Positions 7,690 through 16,344 of a stretch of 64,000 bases of DNA are shown here, piece by piece (within the stretch, counting starts at the first letter, position 1; every line of letters begins with the position of its first letter). This stretch comes from Streptomyces violaceusniger (GTDB taxonomy: Bacteria; Actinomycetota; Actinomycetes; Streptomycetales; Streptomycetaceae): assembly GCA_005405945.1 (NCBI GenBank), contig BJHW01000001.1, positions 3,968,001 through 4,032,000 of the forward strand, given 5' to 3'. The notes under the pieces are model-generated. The model searched no databases and was not told the DNA's origin. It saw only the letters and a program-made list of their open reading frames with translations. The position numbers and the translations under genes are program-made.

Positions 7690-9351
7690 ATGAACGACCA
7701 CTGGTGGCGGCAGGCCGTCTTCTACCAGATCTACCCCCGCAGCTTCGCCGACTCGGGCGCGGACGGCATCGGCGATCTGCCCGGTGTCACCTCCCGGCTG
7801 CCGTACCTCGCCGACCTCGGCGTGGACTGTGTCTGGCTGAGCCCGTTCTATCCGTCCGCGCTCGCCGACGGCGGCTACGACGTGGCCGACTACCGCGATG
7901 TCGACCCGCGCCTGGGCACCCTGGACGACTTCGACCGGATGGTCGCCGAGGCCGACCGGCTCGGGCTGAAGATCATGGTCGACATCGTGCCCAACCACAC
8001 CTCCAGCGACCACGCGTGGTTCCGGGAGGCGCTGCGCTCGGCGCCCGGCTCCGCCGCCCGCGACCGGTACGTGTTCCGCGACGGGCGCGGTCCGGGCGGC
8101 TCGCTCCCGCCCACCGACTGGATCTCCTGCTTCGGCGGCCCGGCGTGGACCCGGCTGCCCGACGGGCAGTGGTACCTGCACCTGTTCGCGCCCGAGCAGC
8201 CGGATCTGAACTGGGACCACCCGGAGGTGCGCGCCGACTTCCTCACCACGCTGCGCTTCTGGTCCGACCGCGGCGTGGCGGGCTTCCGCGTCGACGTGGC
8301 CCACGGCCTGGCCAAGGACCTGGCCGAACCGCTGCGCGACATCGGGGACGTGCGCGGCTACGACCCGGACGAACTGCCCGAGGACGGCAGCCATCCGCTG
8401 TGGGACCGCGATGAGGTGCACGGCATCTTCCGCGAGTGGCGCAAGGTGATGGACGAGTACGACCCGCCGCGGATCGCCGTGGCCGAGGCCTGGGTCCGCA
8501 ACTCCCGCCGCACGCCGTACGCCAGCCCCGATGAGCTGGGCCAGGCGTTCAACTTCGACTTCCTCTACACCCCGCTGTCCGCGCCCGCGCTGCACACCGC
8601 CATCGACAGCGCGCTGCACGAGGCCCGTACCGCCGGTGCCTCGGCCACCTGGGTGCTCTCCAACCACGATGTGATCCGGCACGCCACCCGGCTGGCGCTC
8701 CCCGACGAGCTGAGCCGGGCGGGCCGGGAGGCGTGGCTGCTCGCCGACGGCCGGGAGCCGGAGGCCGACCGGGAGCTGGGGCTGCGGCGGGCCCGTGCCG
8801 CGACGCTGCTGATGCTCGCGCTGCCCGGGTCGTCGTATCTGTACCAGGGCGAGGAGCTGGGCCTGCCGGAGGTGGCCGATCTGCCCCGGGAGGCGCTCCA
8901 GGACCCGACCTGGGAGCGCAGCGGCGGGCGGATCAAGGGCCGTGACGGCTGCCGGGTGCCGCTGCCGTGGACGCGGTCCGGCCCGTCGTTCGGCTTCGGC
9001 GCGGGGGGTTCCTGGCTGCCGCAGCCGGCGTACTTCGGCGAGCTGTCGGTCGAGGCGCAGGACGGGGTGGCGGGCTCCACGCTGGAGCTGTACCGGGAGG
9101 CGCTGCGGCTGCGCCGTGCGCTGGGCGGGGACGAGGGCGTGGAGTGGGTCGGCTCGGTGGAGGAGCTGAGCGCGGGGGTGCTGCGCTTCCGGCGTTCCAC
9201 CGGCTGGCACAGCCTCAGCAATCTGTCGGCGGTTTCGGTGCCGCTGCCGGAGGGTCTGGAGGTGGTGCTGGCGAGCGGTCCGCTCGACGGGGGGCGGGTG
9301 CCCGCGTGGACGACGGTCTGGCTGCGCCAGGGGGTGTCCGACGGAGCGTGA
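7690..9351 (+). CDS. GH13 alpha-glucosidase (oligo-1,6-glucosidase/AglA type)
   Basis: A 553-residue glycoside hydrolase of family 13 without a signal peptide, so cytoplasmic. It begins WWRQAVFYQIYPRSF. Conserved regions are DIVPNHTS (region I), GFRVDVAHG with the nucleophile Asp (II), AVAEAWV with the acid/base Glu (III) and LSNHDVIRH with the transition-state Asp (IV). The length suits alpha-glucosidases acting on maltose or malto-oligosaccharides. ATG 7690 has GAGG nine bases upstream. No sugar ABC transporter or LacI regulator is adjacent in the window, so the substrate is inferred from family only. Confidence 0.93.
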   Translation: MNDHWWRQAVFYQIYPRSFADSGADGIGDLPGVTSRLPYLADLGVDCVWLSPFYPSALADGGYDVADYRDVDPRLGTLDDFDRMVAEADRLGLKIMVDIVPNHTSSDHAWFREALRSAPGSAARDRYVFRDGRGPGGSLPPTDWISCFGGPAWTRLPDGQWYLHLFAPEQPDLNWDHPEVRADFLTTLRFWSDRGVAGFRVDVAHGLAKDLAEPLRDIGDVRGYDPDELPEDGSHPLWDRDEVHGIFREWRKVMDEYDPPRIAVAEAWVRNSRRTPYASPDELGQAFNFDFLYTPLSAPALHTAIDSALHEARTAGASATWVLSNHDVIRHATRLALPDELSRAGREAWLLADGREPEADRELGLRRARAATLLMLALPGSSYLYQGEELGLPEVADLPREALQDPTWERSGGRIKGRDGCRVPLPWTRSGPSFGFGAGGSWLPQPAYFGELSVEAQDGVAGSTLELYREALRLRRALGGDEGVEWVGSVEELSAGVLRFRRSTGWHSLSNLSAVSVPLPEGLEVVLASGPLDGGRVPAWTTVWLRQGVSDGA

Positions 9352-9355
9352 CGCC

Positions 9356-9438
9356 TGCGGCGGGCTGCTTTTCCCCTGCGGCGTGCTGCTTTCCCCTGCG
9401 GCGGGCTGCTTTCCCCTTACGGCGGGCTGCTTTCCCCC
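9356..9438. repeat. Four tandem copies of a ~21-base unit
   Basis: Units of the form CTGCGGCGGGCTGCTTTCCCC repeat four times with minor changes, directly behind the alpha-glucosidase stop. They form the start of a 436-base gap to the next gene and are non-coding. Confidence 0.8.
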
Positions 9439-9447
9439 TTCCCTCAA

Positions 9448-9464
9448 CTGGGGCTCCGCCCCAG
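9448..9464. terminator. Hairpin CTGGGGCTCCGCCCCAG
   Basis: A perfect seven-base stem with a three-base loop follows the repeat array. The same hairpin type recurs at 28843-28859 and 29129-29146, and it is a common intergenic motif in Streptomyces. It probably acts as a factor-independent terminator without a U tract. Confidence 0.55.
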
Positions 9465-9631
9465 ACCCCCGGCCGGGCGGCCCGGATGTGCGCGGGCGTC
9501 CGCCCGGTCGTCCGCCGCGCCGGCGTGCCGACCGCGAGCAGCCCGCCGGTGCAGGCGTTCACGGCGGCGACGGTCGGCTCGTCGGCCCCCGGGGTCCAGG
9601 GCGAAGCCCTGGCCTCGCGGCGGACACCCCG

Positions 9632-9717
9632 TAGCCGGAGGCCGTGGGCTGCGGGGCGGTTGGCCGGAGGCCGTAGGCTGCGGGGCGGTTGGCCGGAGGC
9701 CGTAGGCTGCGGGGCGG
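9632..9717. repeat. Three tandem copies of a ~29-base unit upstream of yaaA
   Basis: The unit contains GGCCGGAGGCCGTAGGCTGC and recurs at a 29-base period. It occupies the leader region before the YaaA gene. Apart from this, the hairpin and the shorter repeats, 9352-9787 shows nothing further. Confidence 0.75.
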
Positions 9718-9787
9718 GGCGGGCCCGGTTTGCCGGGCCCGCCCCGCACCCCGTCGCCGACGACCGTTCGACCTTCGAGGAGAGACC

Positions 9788-10578
9788 GTGCTCGTGCTGC
9801 TGCCCCGTCCGAGGGAAAGGCCACAGGAGGCTCCGGGTCCCCGCTGGACCTGGGATCGCTGTCGCTGCCGGGCCTGGGCGAGGCGCGGGCGGAGGTGCTG
9901 GACGAGCTGGTGTCGCTGTGTTCGGGCGACGAGGGGAAGGCCGCGGAGGTGCTGGGGCTCAGCGAGGGGCTGCGCGGTGAGATCGCCAAGAACGCGGCGC
10001 TGCGGGAGGCCGCGGCGCGGCCCGCCGGGGAGATCTACACCGGTGTGCTGTACGACGCGCTCGGCCTGGCCACCCTGCCTGCTGCCGCCCGCCGCCGGGC
10101 GAAGCGGTCGCTGCTGGTCTTCTCCGGGCTGTGGGGCGCCGCACGGATCGACGACCGCATCCCCTCCTACCGCTGCTCGATGGGCGTGAAGCTCCCGGGG
10201 CTCGGCGCGCTCGGCACCTACTGGCGGACCCGGGCCCCGATGGCCGAGGTGCTTCCGGAGGCCGCCGGGGACGGGCTGGTACTGGACCTGCGCTCGGCGG
10301 CGTACGCGGCGGCGTGGAAGCCCAAGGGGGCGGTCGCCGAGCGGACGGCGACGGTGCGGGTGCTCCAGTCGAAGATCGTGAACGGGGTCGAGAAGCGGTC
10401 CGTCGTCAGCCACTTCAACAAGGCGACGAAGGGCCGGATGGTACGGGACCTGCTGACCGCGGGCGCCGAACCGGACGGCCCCGGCGAGCTGGTGGAGGCG
10501 CTGCGCGAGCTGGGCTACGCGGTGGAGGCGGCGCCGCCGGAGCGGGCGGGTCGGGCGTGGGGCTGGATGTGGTGGTGA
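9788..10578 (+). CDS. yaaA: Peroxide stress protein YaaA (DUF328), apparent frameshift at codon 6-7
   Basis: GTG 9788, six bases after GAGGAGAG, begins VLVLLP, the usual YaaA N-terminus, but the following PSEGKATGGSG is in another frame. One base is missing in the C run around 9801-9806. With it restored the gene has 264 codons. The body shows the YaaA patterns LYDALGL, RSLLVFSGLWGA, DRIPSYRCSM and LDLRSAAYA. YaaA proteins lower intracellular free iron during peroxide stress and bind DNA. A longer in-frame start at 9730 exists but has no family-like N-terminus. Confidence 0.82.
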
Positions 10579-10789
10579 CGGAGCTGTAGGTGGGTACCGG
10601 GGCGCTGTGCGGGCCGCTTCGAGCTGTAGCGGGGCGCTGCCCGGGCCGCGCCCCGGCACCCCGAGCCGGAATGGTGCGCCCGGCCCGCCCCGAGCTGCAG
10701 CAGGGCACTACCGGGCCCGGCCCACTCGCTGCCCGGCCAGGCCAGGCCCGGCCGTGGGCACCTGTCCCGGCCGTGGGGCGCCCGGTCCC

Positions 10790-11070
10790 GCCCGCTGAGC
10801 GGTACCCGCGGCTACTGAGCAGCCCCGCCTGCCGCCCGGCACGCCCGCTGGACAGTACGACGCCGAACGGCGAAGCCCGGCTACGTCCGCCCGCTGAGCG
10901 GTACCCGCAGCCACTGAGCAGCCCCGCCTGCCGCCCGGCCCGCCCGCTGGACGGCGGCGCCCGGCACCTCCGCACCCGACCCCGCCCGCTGAGCAGTACG
11001 CGCGGCTACTGCCCGGCACGCCCGCTGGACAGTACGACACCGGACGGCGAAGCCCGGCGCGTCCGTGCCT
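10790..11070. repeat. Imperfect ~98-base tandem repeats
   Basis: Three degenerate copies, starting near 10790, 10888 and 10985, share CCCGCTGAGCGGTACCCGC, TACTGAGCAGCCCCGCCTGC and GCCCGCTGGACAGTACGAC. They fill much of the 569-base gap 10579-11147. Open frames across them have no domain similarity, and the codon pattern looks like an artefact of GC content. I see no gene here. Confidence 0.7.
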
Positions 11071-11147
11071 GCTCCTGTCCATCCCCCACCCCTCCTCGTT
11101 GCGACATGCGCAACCGCCATTGCGCGACACGCCGCACCACCGGCAGG

Positions 11148-11807
11148 ATGGGCGCCGTGACTAGCACCGCGCCCTCCCCCGGTACCCCGGATTCCTCGCT
11201 GCTCGACCTCGCCCCCGTCATCCCCGTGGTCATCGTCAACGATGTGGCCACCGCGGTCCCGATGGCCCGTGCGCTGGTGGCGGGCGGGCTGCCCGCGATC
11301 GAGGTGACCTTCCGGACGCCCGCCGCCGCGGACGCGATCCGGGCGATCGCCGACGAGGTCCCGGACGCGGTCGTCGGCGCCGGTACGGTCCTGACCCCGG
11401 AGCAGGTGGAGACGGCCGTCGCCGCCGGGTCGCGCTTCCTGGTCACGCCCGGCTGGACGGACCGGCTGCTGGGGGCGCTGGACGCGTCCGGGCTGCCGTA
11501 TCTGCCGGGCGTCTCGACCACCTCGGAGGTCGTGGCGCTGCTGGAGCGCGGGGTCGAGGAGATGAAGTTCTTCCCGGCGGAGGCGGCCGGGGGCACCGCG
11601 TATCTGAAGGCGCTCGCCTCGCCGCTCCCCCGGGCCCGCTTCTGCCCGACGGGCGGGGTCAACGCCTCGAACGCCCTCGGGTATCTGTCCCTCCCCAACG
11701 TCGGCTGCGTGGGGGGCACGTGGATGCTGCCGCCGGACGCGCTGGAGGCGGGCGACTGGGCCCGGGTCGAGTCCCTGGCCCGGGAGGCGGCGGCCCTACG
11801 GCGGTGA
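11148..11807 (+). CDS. eda: KHG/KDPG aldolase
   Basis: A 219-residue class I aldolase of the Entner-Doudoroff type. Visible motifs: IPVVIVNDVATAVPMARAL at the N-terminus, GGLPAIEVTFRTP, GAGTVLTPEQ, FLVTPGW, EEMKFFPAE with the Schiff-base Lys, and FCPTGGVN. It cleaves 2-keto-3-deoxy-6-phosphogluconate to pyruvate and glyceraldehyde 3-phosphate. ATG 11148 is one start option; GTG 11157, with AGGATGGG five bases upstream, is equally plausible. No sugar-acid dehydratase or kinase is adjacent. Confidence 0.9.
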   Translation: MGAVTSTAPSPGTPDSSLLDLAPVIPVVIVNDVATAVPMARALVAGGLPAIEVTFRTPAAADAIRAIADEVPDAVVGAGTVLTPEQVETAVAAGSRFLVTPGWTDRLLGALDASGLPYLPGVSTTSEVVALLERGVEEMKFFPAEAAGGTAYLKALASPLPRARFCPTGGVNASNALGYLSLPNVGCVGGTWMLPPDALEAGDWARVESLAREAAALRR

Positions 11808-11907
11808 CGGCGGCCACCGCAGTCAGCAATGTGCTGACCGCGATGTGACAGCCGCCGCCGATCGGCACCATGACAGAACCGCCGCAACCGGCACCCTCAC
11901 GGCTACC

Positions 11908-12037
11908 CCGACCGGCACGCCCGCACCGTCACAGACGCCGCCAGTCGGCACGCCCGCACCGTCACAGACGCCGCCGATCGGCACGCCCGCACCCGCACCC
12001 GCACCGCTACCGCTACCGCTACCGCTACCGGCACGCC
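11908..12037. repeat. Short tandem repeats in a convergent intergenic region
   Basis: A 30-base unit containing GGCACGCCCGCACCGTCACA is repeated about 2.5 times, then runs into four CTACCG hexamers. The array lies between the convergent KDPG aldolase and RNase H/phosphatase genes and could include their terminator. Confidence 0.7.
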
Positions 12038-13258
12038 CTACCGCAGATGCGCCGTCTCGTTCAGCAGCCGCAGTGACGCGTTCCCGTCCCCGTAGTACGC
12101 CACCGCCGTCAGCGAGGCCGCCGAGAGTTCCATGCGGAACAGGGACTCCGGCGGGGCGCCCAGGGCCAGCCGGACCAGGGTCTTGATCGGGGTCACATGG
12201 GTGACCAGCAGCACCGTACGGCCCGGGTAACGGGCGATCAGCTTGTCGCGGGAGAGCGCGACCCGGCGCGTGACCGCCGCGAAGCTCTCGCCGCCGCCAG
12301 TGGGGGCCACCTCCGTGGAGGCCAGCCAGGCGTCCAGGTCGTCCGGGTAGCGCTCCTTGACCTCCGCGAAGGTCAGGCCCTCCCAGGCGCCGAAGTCCGT
12401 CTCCCGCAGCCCGTCTTCGACGCGGACGTCCAGGCCCAGGCGGCGGGCCACCACCTCGGCGGTCTCCCGGCAGCGCCGCAGCGGTGAGGCGACGACGGCC
12501 TGGATGGTGCCGCGTGCGGCGAGCGCCGCCGCCACCCGCTCGGCCTGGTGGCGGCCCACGTCGGAGAGTTCGGGGTCGGTGCCGCCGCTGCCGGAGAAGC
12601 GCTTCTCGGGGGTGAGCGGGGTCTCCCCGTGCCGGAGTAGGACGAACGTGGCGGGGGTGCCCAGGTCCGCCGAGCCCCAGCCCACCGCCGGGGCCCCCGT
12701 GGCGGCGGCCCCCGTAGCGGCCGCCCCCGTAGCGGCGGCCCCCGTAGCGGCGGGCTCGGCGAGGGCGTCGTCGGCGGGCGCGGCGGCCTCCGGCGCGCCC
12801 GCCGCCAGCGTGCCGCCGGGCGGCACCTTCGGCCGCCACCGCTCGCCCCGCTTGCCCGCGTCCATCGCCTCGTTGGCGAGCCGGTCCGCGTGCTTGTTGT
12901 TCTCGCGCGGGATCCACTCGTACCTCACCTGGCCGGGCGGGACGATCCCCTTGGCCTCGGCGGCGAGCGGCCGCATATCGGGGTGCTTGATCTTCCAGCG
13001 GCCCGACATCTGCTCGATGACCAGCTTGGAGTCCATCCGCACCCGAACCTCCGCCGCCGGGTCCAGGGCGTACGCCGCCCGCAACCCGGCGATCAGGCCC
13101 TTGTACTCGGCCACGTTGTTGGTCGCGGTGCCCAGGTACTCGGCCACCTCGGCGAGCGTCTCACCGGTCTCGGCGTCGCGCACGAGGGCGCCGTAACCGG
13201 CCGGCCCGGGGTTGCCCCGGGACCCGCCGTCCGCCTCGACGATGAAGCGCCGCGCCAT
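12038..13258 (-). CDS. Bifunctional RNase H / acid phosphatase
   Basis: A 406-residue fusion. Residues 1-135 form an RNase HI domain (MARRFIVEADGGSRGNPGPA, then NNVAEYKGL and RMDSKLVIEQMSG). An Ala/Pro/Thr linker with ATGA repeats covers about 150-205. Residues 210-406 form a histidine phosphatase (CobC/PGAM) domain with LLRHGET, RCRETAE and LLVTHVTPI. In actinobacteria such fusions remove RNA from RNA:DNA hybrids and hydrolyse phosphomonoesters, including alpha-ribazole phosphate. It lies directly downstream of the Nif3/zinc-ribbon gene, four bases apart, so it is probably in the same operon. Confidence 0.93.
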   Translation of the reverse strand: MARRFIVEADGGSRGNPGPAGYGALVRDAETGETLAEVAEYLGTATNNVAEYKGLIAGLRAAYALDPAAEVRVRMDSKLVIEQMSGRWKIKHPDMRPLAAEAKGIVPPGQVRYEWIPRENNKHADRLANEAMDAGKRGERWRPKVPPGGTLAAGAPEAAAPADDALAEPAATGAAATGAAATGAAATGAPAVGWGSADLGTPATFVLLRHGETPLTPEKRFSGSGGTDPELSDVGRHQAERVAAALAARGTIQAVVASPLRRCRETAEVVARRLGLDVRVEDGLRETDFGAWEGLTFAEVKERYPDDLDAWLASTEVAPTGGGESFAAVTRRVALSRDKLIARYPGRTVLLVTHVTPIKTLVRLALGAPPESLFRMELSAASLTAVAYYGDGNASLRLLNETAHLR

Positions 13259-13262
13259 CGGC

Positions 13263-14894
13263 CTACAGCCCCGACTCGGGCGTACGGACCAGGATCCGGC
13301 GGCAGTTCTCGCACCGCACCACCGTGTCGGGGGCCGCCGAGCGCACCTCGTTGAGCTCGGTGATGGCGAGCTCCTGGCGGCAGCCGTCGCAGCTCCGCTG
13401 GTAGAGCCGGGCCGCGCCGATGCCGCCCTGCTGCTCGCGCAGCTTGTCGTAGAGGGTCAGCAGATCGGCGGGGATGGTCCCGGCGATCACCTCGCGCTCC
13501 TTGGTGACGGTCGCGATCTCGGCGTCGATCCCCTCGGCCGCCGCGTCCCGGCGCGCGGTGGCGTCGGCGATCTTCGACTGGAGGGACTCCACCCGCTCGG
13601 TCAGCTCGGCGACCCGCTCCTGGACGGACTCCCGGCGCTCCATGACTTCCAGGACGACGTCCTCCAAGTCGCCCTGGCGCTTGGCGAGGGAGGCGATCTC
13701 GTGCTGGAGGTTCTCCAGGTCCTTCGGCGAGGTGACGGCCCCGGAGTCCAGGCGCTTCTGGTCGCGGGCGGCGCGCTGGCGCACCTGCTCCACGTCCTGC
13801 TCCGCCTTGGTCTGCTCGCGGGCGGTGTCGCTCTCCTCGGTCTGCGCGGCGATGAGCAGATCGCGCAGCTGGGTGTGATCGGCGTTCAGCGTCTCGATCT
13901 CGGCGTGCTCGGGCAGCGTCTTGCGCTTGTGCGCGAGCTGCGACAGCCGGACGTCGAGCGCCTGGACGTCGAGGAGGCGGATCTGATCGGCGGGCGCGGC
14001 ATTCAGCGTGGGGCTCCAGGGGAGTCGAGTGGGGACGGAAACGAGGTCAGGGAGTCGAGCGGGGGGCGGCGGGGCCGCGGCGTGGGCCGTCCAGGGGTCG
14101 GTCACGATACGGGAGACATGCGTCCGCAGGCCCCAGTCGTGCCGGTCGGAGATCTCGTCCAGCTGGGCCGCGGCCTGCTCGGTCCAGGGCCATTCGGTGG
14201 CCCAGTGCGCGGCGTCCAGCAGGGCGAGATCGCTGTGCTCCCGCGCCTCCGAGGACGGGTGGTGGCGCAGATCGGCGGTGAGGAACGCGTCGACCCCGGC
14301 CGCGCGCACCGCGTCGAAGAGGCTGTCGCCCGAGCCGCCGCTGACGGCCACCCGGCGGACGGTACGGTCCGGGTCGCCCGCGGCGCGGACCCCCTGCGCG
14401 GTGGCGGGCAGCCGGGCGGCGGCGCGCTCGGCGAACTCCCGCAGCGTCTCGGGGTGGTCGAGCTCGCAGATCCGGCCCAGTCCGCGGCGGCCCTCGGGGT
14501 CGGTGGCGTCGGGCACCAGCGGGCCGACGATCCGCAGGTCGAGCGCGCCGGCGAGGGCGTCGGAGACGCCGGGGTCGGCGGTGTCGGCGTTGGTGTGCGC
14601 GACGTGCAGGGCGATGTCGTGCTTGATCAGTGTGTGCACCACCCGGCCCTTGAAGGTGGAGGCGGCGACCGTGGTCGTCCCCCGCAGATAGAGCGGATGG
14701 TGGGTGATCAGCAGATCGGCGCCGAGGTCCACCGCCTCGTCGGCCACTTCCTGGACCGGGTCGACGGCGAACAGCACGCGGGTGACCTCGGCGTCGGGGT
14801 CACCGCACACCGTGCCGACGGCGTCCCACTGCTCCGCCCGCTCGGGCGGCCAGAGGGCGTCGAGTGCGGCGAGGACGTCGTTGAGTGCGGGCAC
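13263..14894 (-). CDS. Nif3-like dinuclear metal protein fused in frame to a coiled-coil zinc-ribbon protein
   Basis: One 543-residue frame covers two families that I know as separate adjacent genes in Streptomyces. Residues 1-280 are Nif3/YbgI-like, with LLITHHPLYLRG and VAHTNADTADPGVSDALA as metal ligands. From about residue 297 the sequence LNAAPADQIRLLDVQALDVR begins a long coiled coil ending in a C4 zinc ribbon (RSCDGCRQ, VRCENCRR). At the junction the expected start codon of the second gene is CTG (14006), with GGAG seven bases upstream. So it is either a true fusion or a second gene (13263-14006) using a CTG start. Confidence 0.85.
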   Translation of the reverse strand: MPALNDVLAALDALWPPERAEQWDAVGTVCGDPDAEVTRVLFAVDPVQEVADEAVDLGADLLITHHPLYLRGTTTVAASTFKGRVVHTLIKHDIALHVAHTNADTADPGVSDALAGALDLRIVGPLVPDATDPEGRRGLGRICELDHPETLREFAERAAARLPATAQGVRAAGDPDRTVRRVAVSGGSGDSLFDAVRAAGVDAFLTADLRHHPSSEAREHSDLALLDAAHWATEWPWTEQAAAQLDEISDRHDWGLRTHVSRIVTDPWTAHAAAPPPPARLPDLVSVPTRLPWSPTLNAAPADQIRLLDVQALDVRLSQLAHKRKTLPEHAEIETLNADHTQLRDLLIAAQTEESDTAREQTKAEQDVEQVRQRAARDQKRLDSGAVTSPKDLENLQHEIASLAKRQGDLEDVVLEVMERRESVQERVAELTERVESLQSKIADATARRDAAAEGIDAEIATVTKEREVIAGTIPADLLTLYDKLREQQGGIGAARLYQRSCDGCRQELAITELNEVRSAAPDTVVRCENCRRILVRTPESGL

Positions 14895-15079
14895 GGGGCA
14901 AGGCTACCTCCCGGATCACGGCTGAGCCCTGCCCCGGCCTTCACTCAGTGCGACGACGGTCGCCACGCGGGCTCCGCCCGGGAACCACGGTCCGGTCGGC
15001 CCGGCGCGGACGCCGACGGCGGGCCGCCCGCTCCGGAGTTCGCTCCCGGGCGGCGCCCCGAGTTCCCGAGCGGACACGC

Positions 15080-16117
15080 TCATCCGTGGACGAGGTAGCC
15101 GCGCAGGTCGTCCAGGACCCGGTCGGCGGCGGTGACGCCCAGGCCCAGGTACCAGGTCTCCTCGTCAACGTTCTTGGCCCGGCCCGCCTTGACCGCCTTC
15201 AGCTTCTTCCACAGCGGGTTGGACTGCGCCTGGTCCCGCTTGGTGGCCTTGGGGTCGCCGTAGACGCCGGTGAAGATCCAGTCGGCGTCGGCCTCGTCGA
15301 TCCGCTCCGGGCCGATCTCCGCGGCGAGGTCGTTGATCCGCTGGTTCTTCGGGCGCGGCAGGCCGACGTCCTGGAGGATGGTGCCGATGAAGGACGCCTT
15401 GGCGTAGAGCCGGGTGGCCTGCGGCATGAAGCGGAGCATGGTGATGGTCGGCTTGTCGGCGCCGATGTCCTCGCCGAGCTTCTGGGCCTTCTGCTCGTAC
15501 GCGTCGAGGGAGCGCTCGGCCTCGGCGGTGCGGTCCAGGGCCGCGGCGTTGAGGCGGTAGTTCTCCTTCCAGGTGAAGCCGGGGCGGATGGAGAAGACGG
15601 TCGGGGCGATCTGCTTCAGCTCGTCGTAGAGCGGTTCGGCGCGCAGCTTGCTGCCGAGGATCAGATCGGGGTGGAGGGCGTTGATGGCCTCGAGGTTGAG
15701 GTTGTTGATGGTACCGACGTTCTTCGGGTTCCCGGCGTCCTTCTTGAGGTAGTCGGGTATGGCCTGGTCGCCCTCGGAGGGTGCGTAGCCGACCGGCTTC
15801 AGCCCCAGCGAGACCACGTTGTCGAGCTCGCCGACATCGAGCACCACGACCCGCTTCGGCTTGCTCTTGAGCTCGGTCTCGCCCATCGCGTGGGTGATGG
15901 TGCGGGGGAACGCGCCGGGCCGCGCGTCCGTGCCCAGCTTCGCGGTCTCCTCGGCCGCCTTGCCGAAGTCCTTGCCGCCCTGGGCGACGGACTTCCCGCC
16001 CCCGCCGTTGCGCTTGCCGCCGTCCGCGCCGTCGTCCGACGAGCCACAGGCGGTGAGGGAGAGCGCCCCGGCCAGGGCGAGGGCGAGGGCGGCACTGCCG
16101 CGGACGCGCAGGGACAT
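15080..16117 (-). CDS. Iron-siderophore ABC transporter substrate-binding lipoprotein
   Basis: A 345-residue protein with a lipoprotein signal (ALALAGALSLTAC; lipobox Cys near residue 24) and then a low-complexity linker. The Peripla_BP_2 fold follows: KRVVVLDVGELDNVVSLGLK, LEAINALHPDLILGS, APTVFSIRPG and a C-terminal DDLRGYLV. It should capture ferric siderophore outside the membrane and deliver it to a permease/ATPase pair that is not in this window. ATG 16117 follows an upstream leader with an iron box at 16174-16193, consistent with repression by DmdR1/IdeR when iron is plentiful. Confidence 0.92.
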   Translation of the reverse strand: MSLRVRGSAALALALAGALSLTACGSSDDGADGGKRNGGGGKSVAQGGKDFGKAAEETAKLGTDARPGAFPRTITHAMGETELKSKPKRVVVLDVGELDNVVSLGLKPVGYAPSEGDQAIPDYLKKDAGNPKNVGTINNLNLEAINALHPDLILGSKLRAEPLYDELKQIAPTVFSIRPGFTWKENYRLNAAALDRTAEAERSLDAYEQKAQKLGEDIGADKPTITMLRFMPQATRLYAKASFIGTILQDVGLPRPKNQRINDLAAEIGPERIDEADADWIFTGVYGDPKATKRDQAQSNPLWKKLKAVKAGRAKNVDEETWYLGLGVTAADRVLDDLRGYLVHG

Positions 16118-16173
16118 GACGGAGCTCCAGGGATAGCCGGGCGCGCCCGTCCGCACGGGCGCGCCGATCGCAC

Positions 16174-16193
16174 TTAGGTGTGCCTTACTTTAA
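16174..16193. promoter_or_regulatory. Iron box (DmdR1/IdeR-type operator)
   Basis: TTAGGTGTGCCTTACTTTAA matches the actinobacterial iron-box consensus TTAGGTTAGGCTAACCTAA well in its left half and less well in its right half. It lies 57 bases upstream of the siderophore-binding lipoprotein start, where a repressor would block transcription. Confidence 0.8.
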
Positions 16194-16344
16194 TCACAGA
16201 CCATCCCCGCGTCGCTTACAGCACATTCACCCCTGACCTCTCAGGCGAATCGGGCAAGCGCCACACTTACGGGTGGAGCACGCCCATTACGGCCTTCGGC
16301 AGCGAGTGCGAAAACTACGTTCAGTGGCCGGAGGTGACTGACCG

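Noticed and set aside
7379..7693. 104-codon frame upstream of the alpha-glucosidase
   Set aside because: Poor third-position bias, no ribosome site and no similarity; it overlaps the real gene start.
10590..11147. N-terminal extension of the KDPG aldolase frame
   Set aside because: Runs through tandem DNA repeats; the aldolase fold starts near 11148-11157.
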